NCBI GenBank assembly: GCA_025716855.1
Contig: JAIXMQ010000051.1
Location: forward strand, 152,028-216,027
DNA length: 64,000 nt
Source of the DNA: Pilaira anomala
Lineage: Eukaryota > Mucoromycota > Mucoromycetes > Mucorales > Mucoraceae
Reading direction: 5' to 3'
This document shows, piece by piece, positions 53,915 to 64,000 of the stretch. The notes under the pieces are model-generated. The model saw nothing but the letters and a program-made list of their open reading frames with translations. It did not search any database and was not told where the DNA came from. A program made the position numbers and the translations under genes. Positions within the stretch are counted from its first letter, which is position 1. Every line of letters begins with the position of its first letter.

Positions 53915-56896
53915 GACAAAAAATAATTTAATTTCCCAATTATTAGTTCCTCCCACTCTGATTCTGATGACTCTGTCTTTAACGGGTTTTCCTGTGATGA
54001 TTCTGATACTGAATCTATTGATGCTGCCGATGTTGTCCCTGATGGTATCGATAGCTTTTATCACTATAATGTCCTTGCCCCTATGGAAAACATTGTAGGA
54101 TCTCTCGATGGCTCTGAAGACGTTAGCATGGTTACCGGTGCCTTTGAAGATGTTGTGCAAGAGTACCCTTTGGAACACAGCCCCTCTGATCCTTTCAAAT
54201 CTATTCTGGACTTTGTCATAATCTCTTTTTTCCACGGCGGATCTGTCAACATTTCCGAGCAAAAGATTAAATTGATTATGCTCATGATTAACGTTCTTTT
54301 CACACTCAAAGAAAAGAATCCTGATTTGAAATTGCCTGCTACCGATCACGTTCTCAACTACGACAGTCGCGTAAAGTCAAGAATCCCCCCAATGACTCCT
54401 ACTAGACATGTTGTGCAAAACAAAAAGAGAGAAGAACATCCGTTCTATATGAACAAGCCTTCTGCTTTTTTGAAACACTTGATGGCCAATCCTACCAAGA
54501 GCACTATGTTAAGTAGTCTTCCTGACGAAACCGTAGGCGAGATGGGTTGTATGCAACAAGGTGATAAATGGAAGACCCACAAGTTGTTCCAAAATTCTAT
54601 GGTGACTCTTGACAATGGAAGAGATATTTGGGTTGGTGATTTGCTGGAAATATCTGTCCCTATGTTCAATGTCAAGTATCTCCTGGTCAATCGATTCTTT
54701 AAACAAAAAGTGTCCATCCCTCTTGCTACGCCCAATGATGTCTCTGCCTCTACTGAACGAAATTATGTAGCCTACGCTGAAGGTTACTTGGTTATGGACC
54801 CCCCGTTTCTTGCTGTCTCTCGGTGTCGCCGCCGTGTTCCTCTACTTGAGCTGAATACCTCGAGAACCATTCCAAAGAACAGCTTTGCTTCAACAAACAA
54901 TGGATTTCGGCGATTCGATGTAAGTGAAGTAGGCCAGTTTTTGAACGTTCAACCTTCTCTTTGCGATGACAATGAACACGTATTTAACTTATGGAATAAT
55001 CAAGGCTTTTGTGAGAGATGGAAACTTAATAAACCGGATGGTGATCTGATGAAAGTGGTTGTTGCTCCTTTGATGTTGTTTACGGATGACACATCTGGAA
55101 ATCTGTCAAAACAGTACAATCTGTTTGATAGTTACTTGATGATTCCTGCTGCGATGTCTTATGATGCTAGGTCCTCAAAAAACAACTGCTTTTTCGTGTG
55201 TACTTCTAACAAGAAGCTCTCTGCCGTCAATATGCTTCCCCCTCTTGTCGAAGACTTGAAGCAACTTGAAAAGGGTGTCCAAATGTATTCGATTGTTCAC
55301 AAGCAAACTGTTCTTGTTGTCGCGCCTTTGCTTCTCATTCAGGCCGACAATTACCGTCACTCTTAACTGTCCATGCACAAGGGCAGCGCGGCTGGTTGTT
55401 TCTGTAGAAAATGCAAGATTAGAAATCGAAAGAATCCTAACCCCAAGCACAGAAAAAACGCTACCGCAGAAAGACGTGCTGATCTCATGCTGGCCCTAGA
55501 AAATCCTACTCTCCTTTCTCCTGTCGAACACCGCTACCCTTTACGAACAATAGATGATCTTATCTTGTTGAGGGATACTGACGACGAAGAGGTAAAAAAA
55601 TCTATGGATAAGGACGGCTTCACGGTCAATGGTAGTGAACAACTTTTACTTTTGGAATCTTATAACCCTACTCTGGATACCCCCATCGAATTATTGCATA
55701 CTTTGCCCCTTGGTATTGGAAAAGCTCTGGTACAATTCTTGCTGAAGACTTCTTTGCCCAAGGCAGAAGTAGACTTGTTTCAGAATGCTCTTTCTGATTA
55801 CCGTAAATGCCAGGCTTACTCGAGAAACTTTAGAGCACTTCTCAATCACAATGGTTCTTTCCTTGGTCGTGACTTCAAACAGTTGACTCAAATCATACCG
55901 GTCGTTCTTAGGCAGACTTTCCCAGACTGCGCAGAAGGTGATATCATTGACCTTACTGCAAAGTGTTTTGATGCGTACGGTTGTTTGTCTTCTATGGCTT
56001 ACATGCGGAACTTTACTGGTGATAAGGATGCCTTTATCAAGATGATTGATCATTTCGTCGACAAGCTGATTAAAGGTGCCTTGGACTTGGACAACTTTTG
56101 CATTGAAACGAAAAAGACCCCCACATGTTTGCTTTCTTTGCAACCCAAGTTGCACACGCTCCGCCACATGGCTTCAGACATCCATCGCTTTGGTATGCCC
56201 ATCAATTATGAAACTGAACACGGTGAACAGTTTAACAAGTTTATTCGGGAAGAAATTCTTCGAACAAACAGGCATAATCCTTCAAAAGATGTTGCTATAG
56301 CCTTTGCCAGACAGTTCATAATCCATCATGTTGTCAGCGGTGGATCTTTCTTGGCCAACTACAAGAACCCTGTGTCGAAACTGGTAGAAATTCGAAGAGT
56401 CGTTGATGTCAGTTCTGGCATTAAGCAGTTGAAGATTGATGAACCTGACTTTTTTACAAAGTTATTTGATTCTCGCGAAAATGCAGACAACAATGACTAC
56501 CGGGAGGCTTCGAGAATGACTGCCACTACGACAGGCCTGTTTGAATACAAAACTCCCTCGGAAACAATGGACTTCTTTGGTGCTATTGTCAGAATAGATA
56601 GAGGTAAATATATAATTCAAAAATATGTAATTGAACCATACAGTATTACACTATCTTCTCGTTTTTTTAATAGATATCGAAGCCCTGTGTTTGAAGATTT
56701 TCTGACCACAGTAGATAATAACATTGTTATGAAACCTATTGGGGGAGAAACTGAATATGACTTGGAAGATATCATGTTGAAGCAACGTTTGGATATGCAT
56801 TCGACATACAACTTTGGAAATCTGGGACAGCGCAGGCTGTTGAATATTCACAAGTTTGGAAGTCTCTGGTCAAATTTGAGGATTTCAAACCAATAA
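53529..56896 (+). pseudogene. Large zinc-finger transposase-like protein, copy 1 (Tnp2/Plavaka-like, tentative)
   Basis: Three exons: 53529-53692, 53761-53862 and 53947-56896, about 1,071 codons with one in-frame TAA at 55364-55366. Residues about 19-42 are a zinc-finger-like motif (CKYCRTYTSNPSNVRRHEKSC). An acidic region follows, then a long domain with the strings FTDDTSGNLSKQYNLFDSYL, FFVCTSNKKLSAVNMLPPLV, CFCRKCKIRN and TPIELLHTLPLGIGKALVQF. These patterns recur in big fungal proteins linked to CACTA/Plavaka-type DNA transposons, but I assign the family from memory only. The stop divides it into 54083-55366 and 55373-56896, which are in the same frame. The diverged second copy at 59505 is colinear with it. 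Confidence 0.6.
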
Positions 56897-57199
56897 AAAC
56901 CCTTCTTTCTTTTTTTTTGCCTGTAGTTTTTACTGCAGGATTTTATTTTCTGACGAAAATTAATCATTTGTCTCAAAACATTTTATTTTTCACACTCTTT
57001 AATTTTTTTTTTTTTTTTTTTTGTGTTCAAGGAGTTAACCAGTCAAAATCGTTTTATTTTCTGGTGTAATCATTATCTTGTGTAATTATTATTTTTTTTT
57101 TTTTTTTTAGACTGAAACCTTGTTCTAGCCAATGACTGACCAAATTGACATTTTTGAGTGAAATAATTACTATAAATGGGTGAAAAGTCTTTGGGTGTG

Positions 57200-57740
57200 A
57201 TAAATAAATAAATAGAAAATAAATAGAAAATAAATAGAAAATAAATAGAAAATATTCAGAAAACGTAGTTTATTTTTCAGAAGAAATGGCTACGTAAGCA
57301 AAAAAACGGCAAGTTGCTACGTCAGCAAAGACAGATCACAAAAAAAAAAAACTCTAAGTCTTTCAGGCTAAGATCAGAAAGCACAAGGATTTGGCAGATA
57401 GAATAGCAAGTAAAGCTATGAAAAAAAAAATTAGTACTTCATTCAGCTAATGAATTCAAAGAAATTACTCACATTTTATTCATTTTTTGACAAAGAATTA
57501 AGTGCTATATAAAAATATTATTTGTAAAGTATTTAAATAATCAAGATTACTTACCTTCTTACTATTAATAAAAGACGCGTTGAATTTCTGTCATTAAAGA
57601 ATAAATCAAATCAAACTACTTACAGTTTACAAAAAAGCAAAGTCTAGAGCGAAAGCATAGAAAGATGTTTATAATTTTGTCTTCAAAAATGAGTTTTTAC
57701 GTAAAGGTTACCTTTTGAGACTAGAGCAGCGTTTAAAAGA
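57200..57740 (+). repeat. Repeat A, copy 1 (diverged direct repeat)
   Basis: Starts TAAATAAATAAATAGAAAAT and aligns over about 540 bases with 58570-59130 at roughly 75% identity by eye, with small gaps. Shared blocks include TACGTAAGCAAA, ACGTCAGCAAA, ACATTTTATTCATTTT, GCATAGAAA and TCTTCAAAAATGAGTTTTTA. It is non-coding. Copy 2 lies directly upstream of the second transposase-like gene, so the repeat may be part of that element's flanks. Confidence 0.7.
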
Positions 57741-58067
57741 GCTATAAAATTAAATAGTTAGACGTGTATTGCTCTACGCGAGTTAACGCTTTTATATATC
57801 TTTTCATCAACGTAAGCAGGTTTTTTACTCTTCGGTTGTCTCTATAACACGTCGTCTCTATAACATGATGTTCAGGAATCAAAATGAAGAATAAGTTTTT
57901 TTTTTCTAAGTCTTTTTTTTTTCAAAAATCAAATTTTTTCTCTCTCTCTTTCTTTTTGTCCAATAAAATTTGCCATTTTATCGTCGTACTCAATAAAAAG
58001 CCCAAAAAATACACTTTTGTCCATTTGCGCAACCTCATTGCAGCTTTGTTTTCCATTAATCTGCACG

Positions 58068-58148
58068 ATAAAGGTTTTGTCTTCCCTTGAGCAGCTTAAT
58101 AAAGGTTTTGTATTCCTTGAGCAGCTCAATAAAGGTTTTTGTATTCCC
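58068..58148 (+). repeat. Short tandem array, about 30-base unit, three copies
   Basis: The unit AAAGGTTTTGTCTTCCCTTG followed by AGCAGCTTAAT is repeated about three times with small changes. It produces a spurious Cys/Ser repeat ORF on the minus strand. Confidence 0.75.
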
Positions 58149-58446
58149 ATTAACAGTTGTTTATTTTGAAATATCTGACGTATTTTTTTTCTTCCAATAA
58201 AAAGACTTAATTTTTGTAAAAAAAAAAAGTTTACTCGGGGAATTTACTTTTTGGCTCAAAAATCAAGAAAAACTCTAATTTTTCCTCTGGTTGTGTATAT
58301 ATCCTAATGATCTGATATTACTCTTGATCTTTCTGTCAAATATAGAAGACGATGTTCTTATGTGAACACAATAATATTAAAATAGATCGTAACCGCTACC
58401 ATAATAAATAATCAAGATTACTCATTTTAAATAAAACAATCTCCGT

Positions 58447-58572
58447 AACTACACAACCAGAGGAAAAGTCTGCGTTTTTGTTTACTTTTTTTTCCAAAAG
58501 AGTAATCTATGTTACCCAGGGATAAAATCGCCTTATTGGGATTCAAAAATTTGTTTGTTTACCTTCCTTCAT
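58447..58572 (+). repeat. Repeat X copy 2 (empty insertion site)
   Basis: 126 bases, ACACAACCAGAGGAAAAGTC ... TTTACCTTCCTTCAT, uninterrupted. It contains both the TAT and the TCCTT target sequences used by the Harbinger element and the chromovirus in copy 1, in the same order. It is non-coding and its nature is unknown. Confidence 0.9.
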
Positions 58573-59130
58573 AAATAAATAAATAGAAAATAAATAGAAT
58601 AAATAATTTTTAATCGCTTGGAAAAAGCGCAGTTTTATTTTTAAAAAATACGTAAGCAAAGCGACAAATTGCCACGTCAGCAAAAACGATTGATCATAAA
58701 ACGAAAAAAATTGCTAAGTCATTCAGTACAACCAGATCAGAAAGCTCAAGAATTTGGCAAGGATGGACTAAGAAGAAAAAAATTAGTACGGTGTTCAATC
58801 GATGAGTTCAAAAAAATACTTACATTTTATTCATTTTGGCAAAGAATTAACTGCTGTATGAAAGTATAATCAGTAAAGTATTTCAAAATAACCAAGCTTA
58901 CGCTTACCTTCAACAATGATACATACACTATTTCTATCAATCTATTACTGAAAGACGTGTTAAATTTTTGTTAAAAAATAAATCAGATTATATTACTTAC
59001 AAGTTACAAAGAGGCAAACATCCTAACAGAAGCATAGAAAAATGTTAGTGATTTGGTCTTCAAAAATGAGTTTTTACGTGAAGTTTACCTTTGAACTAGA
59101 GCAGTGTTTAAAAGAACTGTGAAAACCAAT
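58570..59130 (+). repeat. Repeat A, copy 2
   Basis: Diverged partner of 57200-57740. It begins where repeat X ends and stops about 370 bases before the second transposase-like gene. Confidence 0.7.
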
Positions 59131-59504
59131 AATAATCGCTTTTTATCTTCCTTTTTAATCAACCAGCGTAAGACCTGTTGAAAAAAAGAATATTATGACG
59201 ATGTTTATGATAGAAACTTACGTTGTATTGCTATGATTTCAAATTATCACGCTACTGGAAACAATAATCACGCGTTGAAAAAAAAAAAAAAAAAAGAGAA
59301 AGAAAGGGGGAAAATCAGGCCACAAGCCAAAAATTCCATGACGACCTCCCGAAAAAACGTCACGCGGTCCAATTAATCGACTGCATATGATACTTATTTA
59401 CCAAGTAATCAGGAGCTTCTTTTTTATACAATCTGTATATAAACGAGTCTTTATTTCGTTATAAACTTACTTACTTTATATTATTATTTTCTAAATTATT
59501 AAAA
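59131..59504 (+). promoter_or_regulatory. Upstream region of transposase-like copy 2
   Basis: Contains TATATAAAC near 59436, about 65 bases before the ATG at 59505, and an A-rich run at 59280-59295. A plausible promoter for the decayed gene; nothing else was recognised. Confidence 0.35.
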
Positions 59505-62500
59505 ATGGCCGAATCTTCACAAGGAAGATATAGGCTTAATAGACCTCCGGGTTATACTTGTATGATATGTAATAACAGAGTATTCAGAGATTAGTATAAT
59601 CTTGATTAACATCTAACAACAGATGGGCATATTGCAAACGTTGCTGCAGCATCACACCCGCCGTAAGTAAATATCCTAAATCAATTATACACATACTAAG
59701 TCGTGTTTCGATAATAGACATTCCCCAAACACACAACCTGCCAGTCTGTCAAGACAAACCTCAAACATAGATATTTCAAGACAAAACTCATACATGGATA
59801 TTTCAAGACAAACCTCATTCATGGATAGTGATTCAATTGCAAGGTAAAATTAAATAAAATTTTATAAATGTACACTCAATACTTACTTTAATATGAATTA
59901 GTCCAACGGAATTCGAGCCCCCATTACATGATCCAAGATTTACGACAGCATCTGTCTTTGAAGACGATGGAGACCTTGGTAGCTTTGACGATTTTGACCC
60001 CTTTGCAAATGACATGAATGATAACGAAGAATCTGATGGTAGTGACGAACCGGATAGACCTTCTGACAATGATAGTGATGACAATGAAAGCGAAAATGTT
60101 GACGGTAACCCAACATATCCTTTCAAGAATGAATATATGATGACTGTACTTCTTTACTTCAAGGCCAACAGCGTTAAGTATTCAGAAGACCAAATCAAAT
60201 CCATTCTTGATTTTACGAAAAACATGTGTGAAATTGCTGTGTCTGAGTACCAGGCTCAAATTCGGTTAGACCCTTCCAATACTGAATATGACTTTAAAGG
60301 CTTCCCAACTCCACATTGTATTACAAAATTCCACAAAGCAAAGACTAGTAGGATCCCACAGTTTCCAAGTGCTAATTACTATGTCAAAGATTCTAATGGT
60401 GTTCCTTACGATCGTGTATTACTGCTGCTGACCGTGATGACAATGGTAATCCTTACAAGTTTGATTTAACTATCAATCATGTCTCTTCTCACATTGCTCT
60501 ACTTCTTTCCAATCCAATGATGTCTGGTTATTTATCGGATCTTCCTGATCTGACGCCTAATCAAAATATCAAACTGAGTCAAGGTGAAAAGTGGACTAAA
60601 GAAAAGCTATTTGAACATCCCATGCTTGTTATTACTGGATCTGATAACCGCCTTCGACAACTCTGGGTTTCTGATAGAGTGTCTCTCATATCTGAAAACT
60701 ATCTTGCTCCTGATATCCGTTCATGGTATAAAATTGCCAAGTTTTATCAAAAATCGAATGTCAAAATGGTTGATTTGTACGAAATATTGAAACCAGAGAT
60801 AGGGGATGTTCCCAACAGAACTTATCTCGCTGATATAGTTACGTCTTGCCCTGTTGAAGAACTGAATTATGTTGATATCGTTCGTCCCGATGGTAATGGT
60901 GAATATGTGCTCCAGTATATCAGTATGAAAAGAAGAAACGATGGATTTGAGTATTATTCTCAGGCTGATTTTGTCGCTGGAACAACTGTAATTTTAGCTC
61001 ACTTTGATATGGTTAACACCGGTAATAGATCCAAGCACCCACTGCCTGCTAATTCAAAATTTGATGTTAATGCCACTCCAAAAAATTATCAGATTTATAG
61101 AAGTATTCCTTACAATATATTTTCTGATGATACAAGTGGTAATTTAACAAAAAAATGGAACTGTTATGATACTTGGTCAATGAATCCTGATGCTGTCCCT
61201 CTTAGTGTCGCCAATCATTATCTGAATCAATTATTTCTATGTGGAACTAACAAACTCACTGCCATGGAACAATTACCGTATCTTGTTGATGATTTGGTAG
61301 CTCTGGAAAATGGTATTGTTTTGTTTGATGCTCTCTACATGGAAAAAGTCTTTGTTGTTGCTCCTCTTTTGTTATCAAAGCTGACAATCCTCGTCATGCT
61401 GATGTTACTTGTATGAAAGCATCGGCCGCTGCTTATCCTTGTAGAAAGTGTTTCTGGTGTAGACATTCAAACAGTTTTGCTGGTCGAATAACTCCCGAAG
61501 ATTATATGTCAACGGCAAGATTAAGAGTTCATTGGGAAGCTTTATTTACGGACAGTGATTTATCTGCTAGTGATTTTTCTATATTGGTTAATAACAGACA
61601 AGGCGAGCCTATTATTGTTGATGATTTGGAAAGTTTCGGCTTCAAGGAATCTACTGCTAAGTTGTTTTTAAGACTGGGTTCTTGGAATCCTCCTAAAGAT
61701 ACACCGGTAGAAATATTGCATGGCCTGTGTCTTGGATTGATCAAATATTCCTTTAGCAAAGCTTGTGAATGTTTTTTCAACGCTAGTCAAGTTAAAGTTA
61801 TTAATGATCTATGTTCTCGATACGGTTCTAAGGCCTTCAGCAATTTGAAAAACCTTCAAAACCACAAGAGTTACCTTGGAAGAGACTTCAAGCTTATGAC
61901 CCAAATGCTTCCCATTGTATTGAGACAAGCCCAAACACATCCTGACTTTGCTAATTTAGTTAACGATTCACATAATCGAATGAATAATACAGTACCCGCT
62001 CTATATAAGGCCGTAAAAAGTTTCAGACTTTTGCGGCCTTAAATCGTGTCATGGCCTAATTTATGCCTTGAAAAAAGTTGAAATAGGCAAAATATTCAGG
62101 AAATTGCGGCCTTAAATCGGAAATGGCCTTAAATAGAGCGGGTACGGTATTATCAATACCTTTGACTGTCTTGGCGAGTTATGTTCATTATGCTATACAT
62201 CTGAAATCCACACCAATTTTGACAAGTTTACTGTTTTGTTGCGTGATGCTTCACATAGAACAATTATTGCTCTTGATGATCTTGATCATACTACAATTCC
62301 TATTGTTAGACGTCTTCGTGGTCGTGGAGGTTTGGCTGCAGGACCAGCACCAATACCTTTAGCTCAAGGGGAAACAATAATGACCTTTGGTGAAGCAGTA
62401 AGTCGTGAACTTGAAGATCTTGTTGATGAAGTTAATGTAGAAGCTGGTAGTGCTGCCACTACTACTCCTCATGCTAGAAATGGCGGTCCTTTGTGTAATC

Positions 62501-62980
62501 GTTTGAAGACTCATCTGATCATTCATTTGGTAGAAGACTGTATTCGCTTTGCTTCTCCTGTCCTTTTGGCAACTGAAAAGAATGAACAATTCAACAAGAA
62601 CCTTCGAGCAATTATTATGAAAACCAACAAGCAAAATCCTTCTCGTGACTTGGCGGTCATCAATAGTCGTGAAGTAACGTTGAGGAATATTGCTATGGGT
62701 TGTTTCTGGGATAACGGTGTTGTGAACGAGCACATTATATTCTCATATAATTATCATATGCTATCAACTTCCTTCTATTTTTCTATACAACAAGTTTATC
62801 TACTCTGATTACTTAATTGGTTCTTTCATATAAATCACATCATCGTATTTATTGACGCAAATCTCCTTTTATATTAATTATCAGGTACAGCAGCCAGTTA
62901 CATTAACTTGGTTAATCTTCAGGAACTAGTTTATCCATGACAAGCAACGTGGGCAAACTGATGGTCAAAACCTAGGTCAG
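59505..62980 (+). pseudogene. Large zinc-finger transposase-like protein, copy 2, heavily decayed
   Basis: Exons 59505-59662, 59718-59843 and 59902 onward match the exon pattern of copy 1. The zinc-finger motif CMICNNRVFRD...H...H holds two in-frame stops, TAG at 59592 and TAA at 59607. Both would be glutamine codons but for a C-to-T change. Frame breaks occur near 60415 and 61378. Readable parts include FSDDTSGNLTKKWNCYDTWS, LFLCGTNKLTAMEQLPYLVD, YPCRKCFWC and TPVEILHGLCLGLIKYSF, colinear with copy 1. A 158-base MITE interrupts the gene at 61990. Coding-like sequence resumes at 62150 and continues past an intron-like gap (62719-62884) to about 62980, with another frame change. Confidence 0.65.
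61990..62147. mobile_element. MITE copy 2 inserted in the transposase-like gene
   Basis: 158 bases, starting CAGTACCCGCTCTATATAAG and ending ...CTTAAATAGAGCGGGTACGG, flanked by TA (61988-61989 and 62148-62149). Removing the element and one TA joins the flanking sequence in the same reading frame, NRMNNIINTFD. This proves the ends and the TA duplication. Its ends match those of the element at 27268-27500. Confidence 0.92.
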
Positions 62981-63261
62981 GTTTCACTATTCATGCAACG
63001 CCACTTTAATTACTATTTTACTATATATACTAAGATGCTTTTTGTATCTTTTAATAAAGTTTAGTTTATTTTTGCAGTCTGATTATTTAACCTTTGTTAT
63101 ATATTTTTATTGCACTTTATTTTCGTTTGTTCTATCTCATTTATAGCTCGAACATCTCATTTTTTTTAATCTTTTGTTAAAACTTTCTTTATTGTACCTC
63201 ACTTTAATCCACTTTTTTTTTTTTTTTTAACCACTTAAAAATTTTTCTTACCTCTTTTAAT
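62981..63261. other. AT-rich DNA upstream of gag, possibly part of an LTR or leader
   Basis: Contains AATAAAG near 63053 and T runs. It lies between the end of the decayed transposase-like gene and the gag start. No second LTR is available in the window for comparison. Confidence 0.3.
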
Positions 63262-64000
63262 ATGTCCGCTATTAACTCTGCTACTACTATTGGTCAAGTT
63301 CAAGAACCCTCTGTTTCTATCATGGAAGGTGTTGAATACGCTGGTGATACTGGCTCCATTGTCTCAAGTGATGCCCCTGTTCAAGCCGCTTACCCTCATC
63401 GTGGTGCCGGTTCTGACCCTGCTGGTGATGTAAGAGCTAGTCTTACAGTAGCTCAAGCTGATGTTGCTCGCTTGTCTGCTTTGATTGCTTCTGGTAACCA
63501 TTCTCAGGCTGAGGTCAAACAATTACGTAGCAAGTTTTCTAGAAGAATTGACGATCTCGAAATGATCACCAAGGCTTTGAAGTTCGTTGAGGCAGCTGCT
63601 GGCTCTACTATTACGGGGTGCTAAGGTATCCAAGGTTGTACCTCGTGGGTTACCAATCTTTCAATGGGAAGGTCAAGTCTCTTTGCCATCTGCTCCTGTC
63701 TTCGTTGATATCAATACTTGCATCATGAACTTTACCGACATCATGAAGTGCTACGGTCTTGATTTAGATGAAAACTATCTTCGTGTGTTGCCTCCTCTTC
63801 TTGCTGGTACAATTCGTCTTTGGTTCCAAGATTTTATTTTCAAGTTCAAGCAAATATACCAACAAGATCCTACTTGGCTCCAATTTGCCACAGCCTTAAC
63901 GCCAAGGAAGAACGGGACCACTGTGCTCAAGAATTGAGTGAAATTAAAATGGGTGCCGCCGAGAGTCTTGAGAACTTCATTGATAGGTTCAATAGCTTGA
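63262..64000 (+). pseudogene. Gag gene of a Ty3/gypsy-type retroelement, frameshifted and cut by window end
   Basis: Starts MSAINSATTIGQVQEPSVSI. A heptad-rich region follows (DVARLSALIASGNHSQAEVK). The retrotransposon gag core comes next (LPIFQWEGQ, FVDINTCIMNF, LPPLLAGTIRLWFQDF, DPTWLQFATAL, then ERDHCAQELSEIKMGAAESL and ENFIDRFNSL). The reading frame changes near 63612 (GGGGTGCTAAG) and again near 63890, so the gene is broken. It is unrelated in sequence to the chromovirus gag at 48273-50676. The 3' part lies beyond the window. Confidence 0.8.

Larger units (their letters stand above)
56897..58446. other. Non-coding region between the two transposase-like copies
   Basis: AT-rich DNA with T runs just after the copy 1 stop, a diverged repeat A (57200-57740, see separate entry) and a short tandem array (about 58068-58148). 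Short plus-strand ORFs here are Phe/Lys/Ser-rich and not credible. Confidence 0.5.

Noticed and set aside
56604..56673. Possible intron in transposase-like copy 1
   Set aside because: GT and AG are present, but splicing them leads to an early stop, while the unspliced frame stays open to 56896.
57884..58150. Short ORFs on both strands near 58,000
   Set aside because: Phe/Ser/Lys-rich low complexity and a tandem array explain them.
63587..63937. Separate gene starting at 63587
   Set aside because: Its first residues overlap the gag frame and the rest is the continuation of gag after a frame change.

Overview
This window looks like nuclear DNA of an early-diverging fungus, most likely Mucoromycota. 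It is very AT-rich and full of A/T homopolymers. Genes are compact, with several short GT-AG introns of roughly 50-150 bases. Typical fungal genes are present: an RSC chromatin-remodelling subunit, a Dia2/Pof3-type F-box protein, PEX14, a Rab7/Ypt7 GTPase and a mitochondrial PEBP-type ribosomal protein. I cannot name a species. No bacterial-type operons, rRNA, tRNA or CRISPR arrays were seen.

Bases 1-25,000 are mostly host gene space. In order: a CsbD-like stress protein (+); an ARID/zinc-finger RSC9-like protein (-); a TPR/F-box/LRR protein (-); a second F-box protein (-); a double HMG-box protein (+); a Cdc1/Ted1-type metallophosphoesterase (-); casein kinase 1 (-); a Dug1-type M20 dipeptidase (-); dUTPase (-); a small PPxY membrane protein (+); a C2H2/coiled-coil protein (-); a gene-poor gap of about 3 kb; mitochondrial ribosomal protein mL38 (+); a mitochondrial-looking tRNA-binding OB-fold protein (+); PEX14 (-); and Rab7 (-). 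Exon structures were rebuilt by eye from splice sites and reading-frame continuity. Most give full-length proteins with the expected motifs.

Bases 25,700-30,820 form a striking inverted structure. Two nearly identical 1.4-kb elements in opposite orientation flank an intact SLC25 mitochondrial carrier gene and a small TA-insertion MITE. The right arm ends inside what looks like a truncated gene. A small unknown tail-anchored protein follows, then about 3 kb of non-coding, repeat-like DNA that includes a 613-bp fold-back element.

Bases 35,400-64,000 are a transposon graveyard with readable stratigraphy. A PIF/Harbinger element (27-bp terminal inverted repeats, TAT target duplication) sits in a 126-bp repeat whose empty copy survives at 58,447-58,572. 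The Harbinger element has itself been hit by a 5.6-kb LINE (13-bp target duplication, poly-A tail). A Ty3/gypsy chromovirus (two 467-bp LTRs with two differences, TCCTT duplication) inserted 59 bases to the right in the same repeat. An intact-looking Tc1/mariner element follows. Two decayed copies of a large zinc-finger transposase-like gene (tentatively Tnp2/Plavaka-like) come next. The second is interrupted by the same MITE family found beside the carrier gene, and removing the MITE and one TA restores its reading frame. The window ends in a frameshifted gag gene of another retroelement.

The most informative signals are the nested-insertion stratigraphy with its empty site, the inverted pair around the carrier gene, the MITE family, and a recurrent intron design in which the 5' splice site runs straight into a long poly-A tract. 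That design appears in host genes and in the Harbinger transposase alike.
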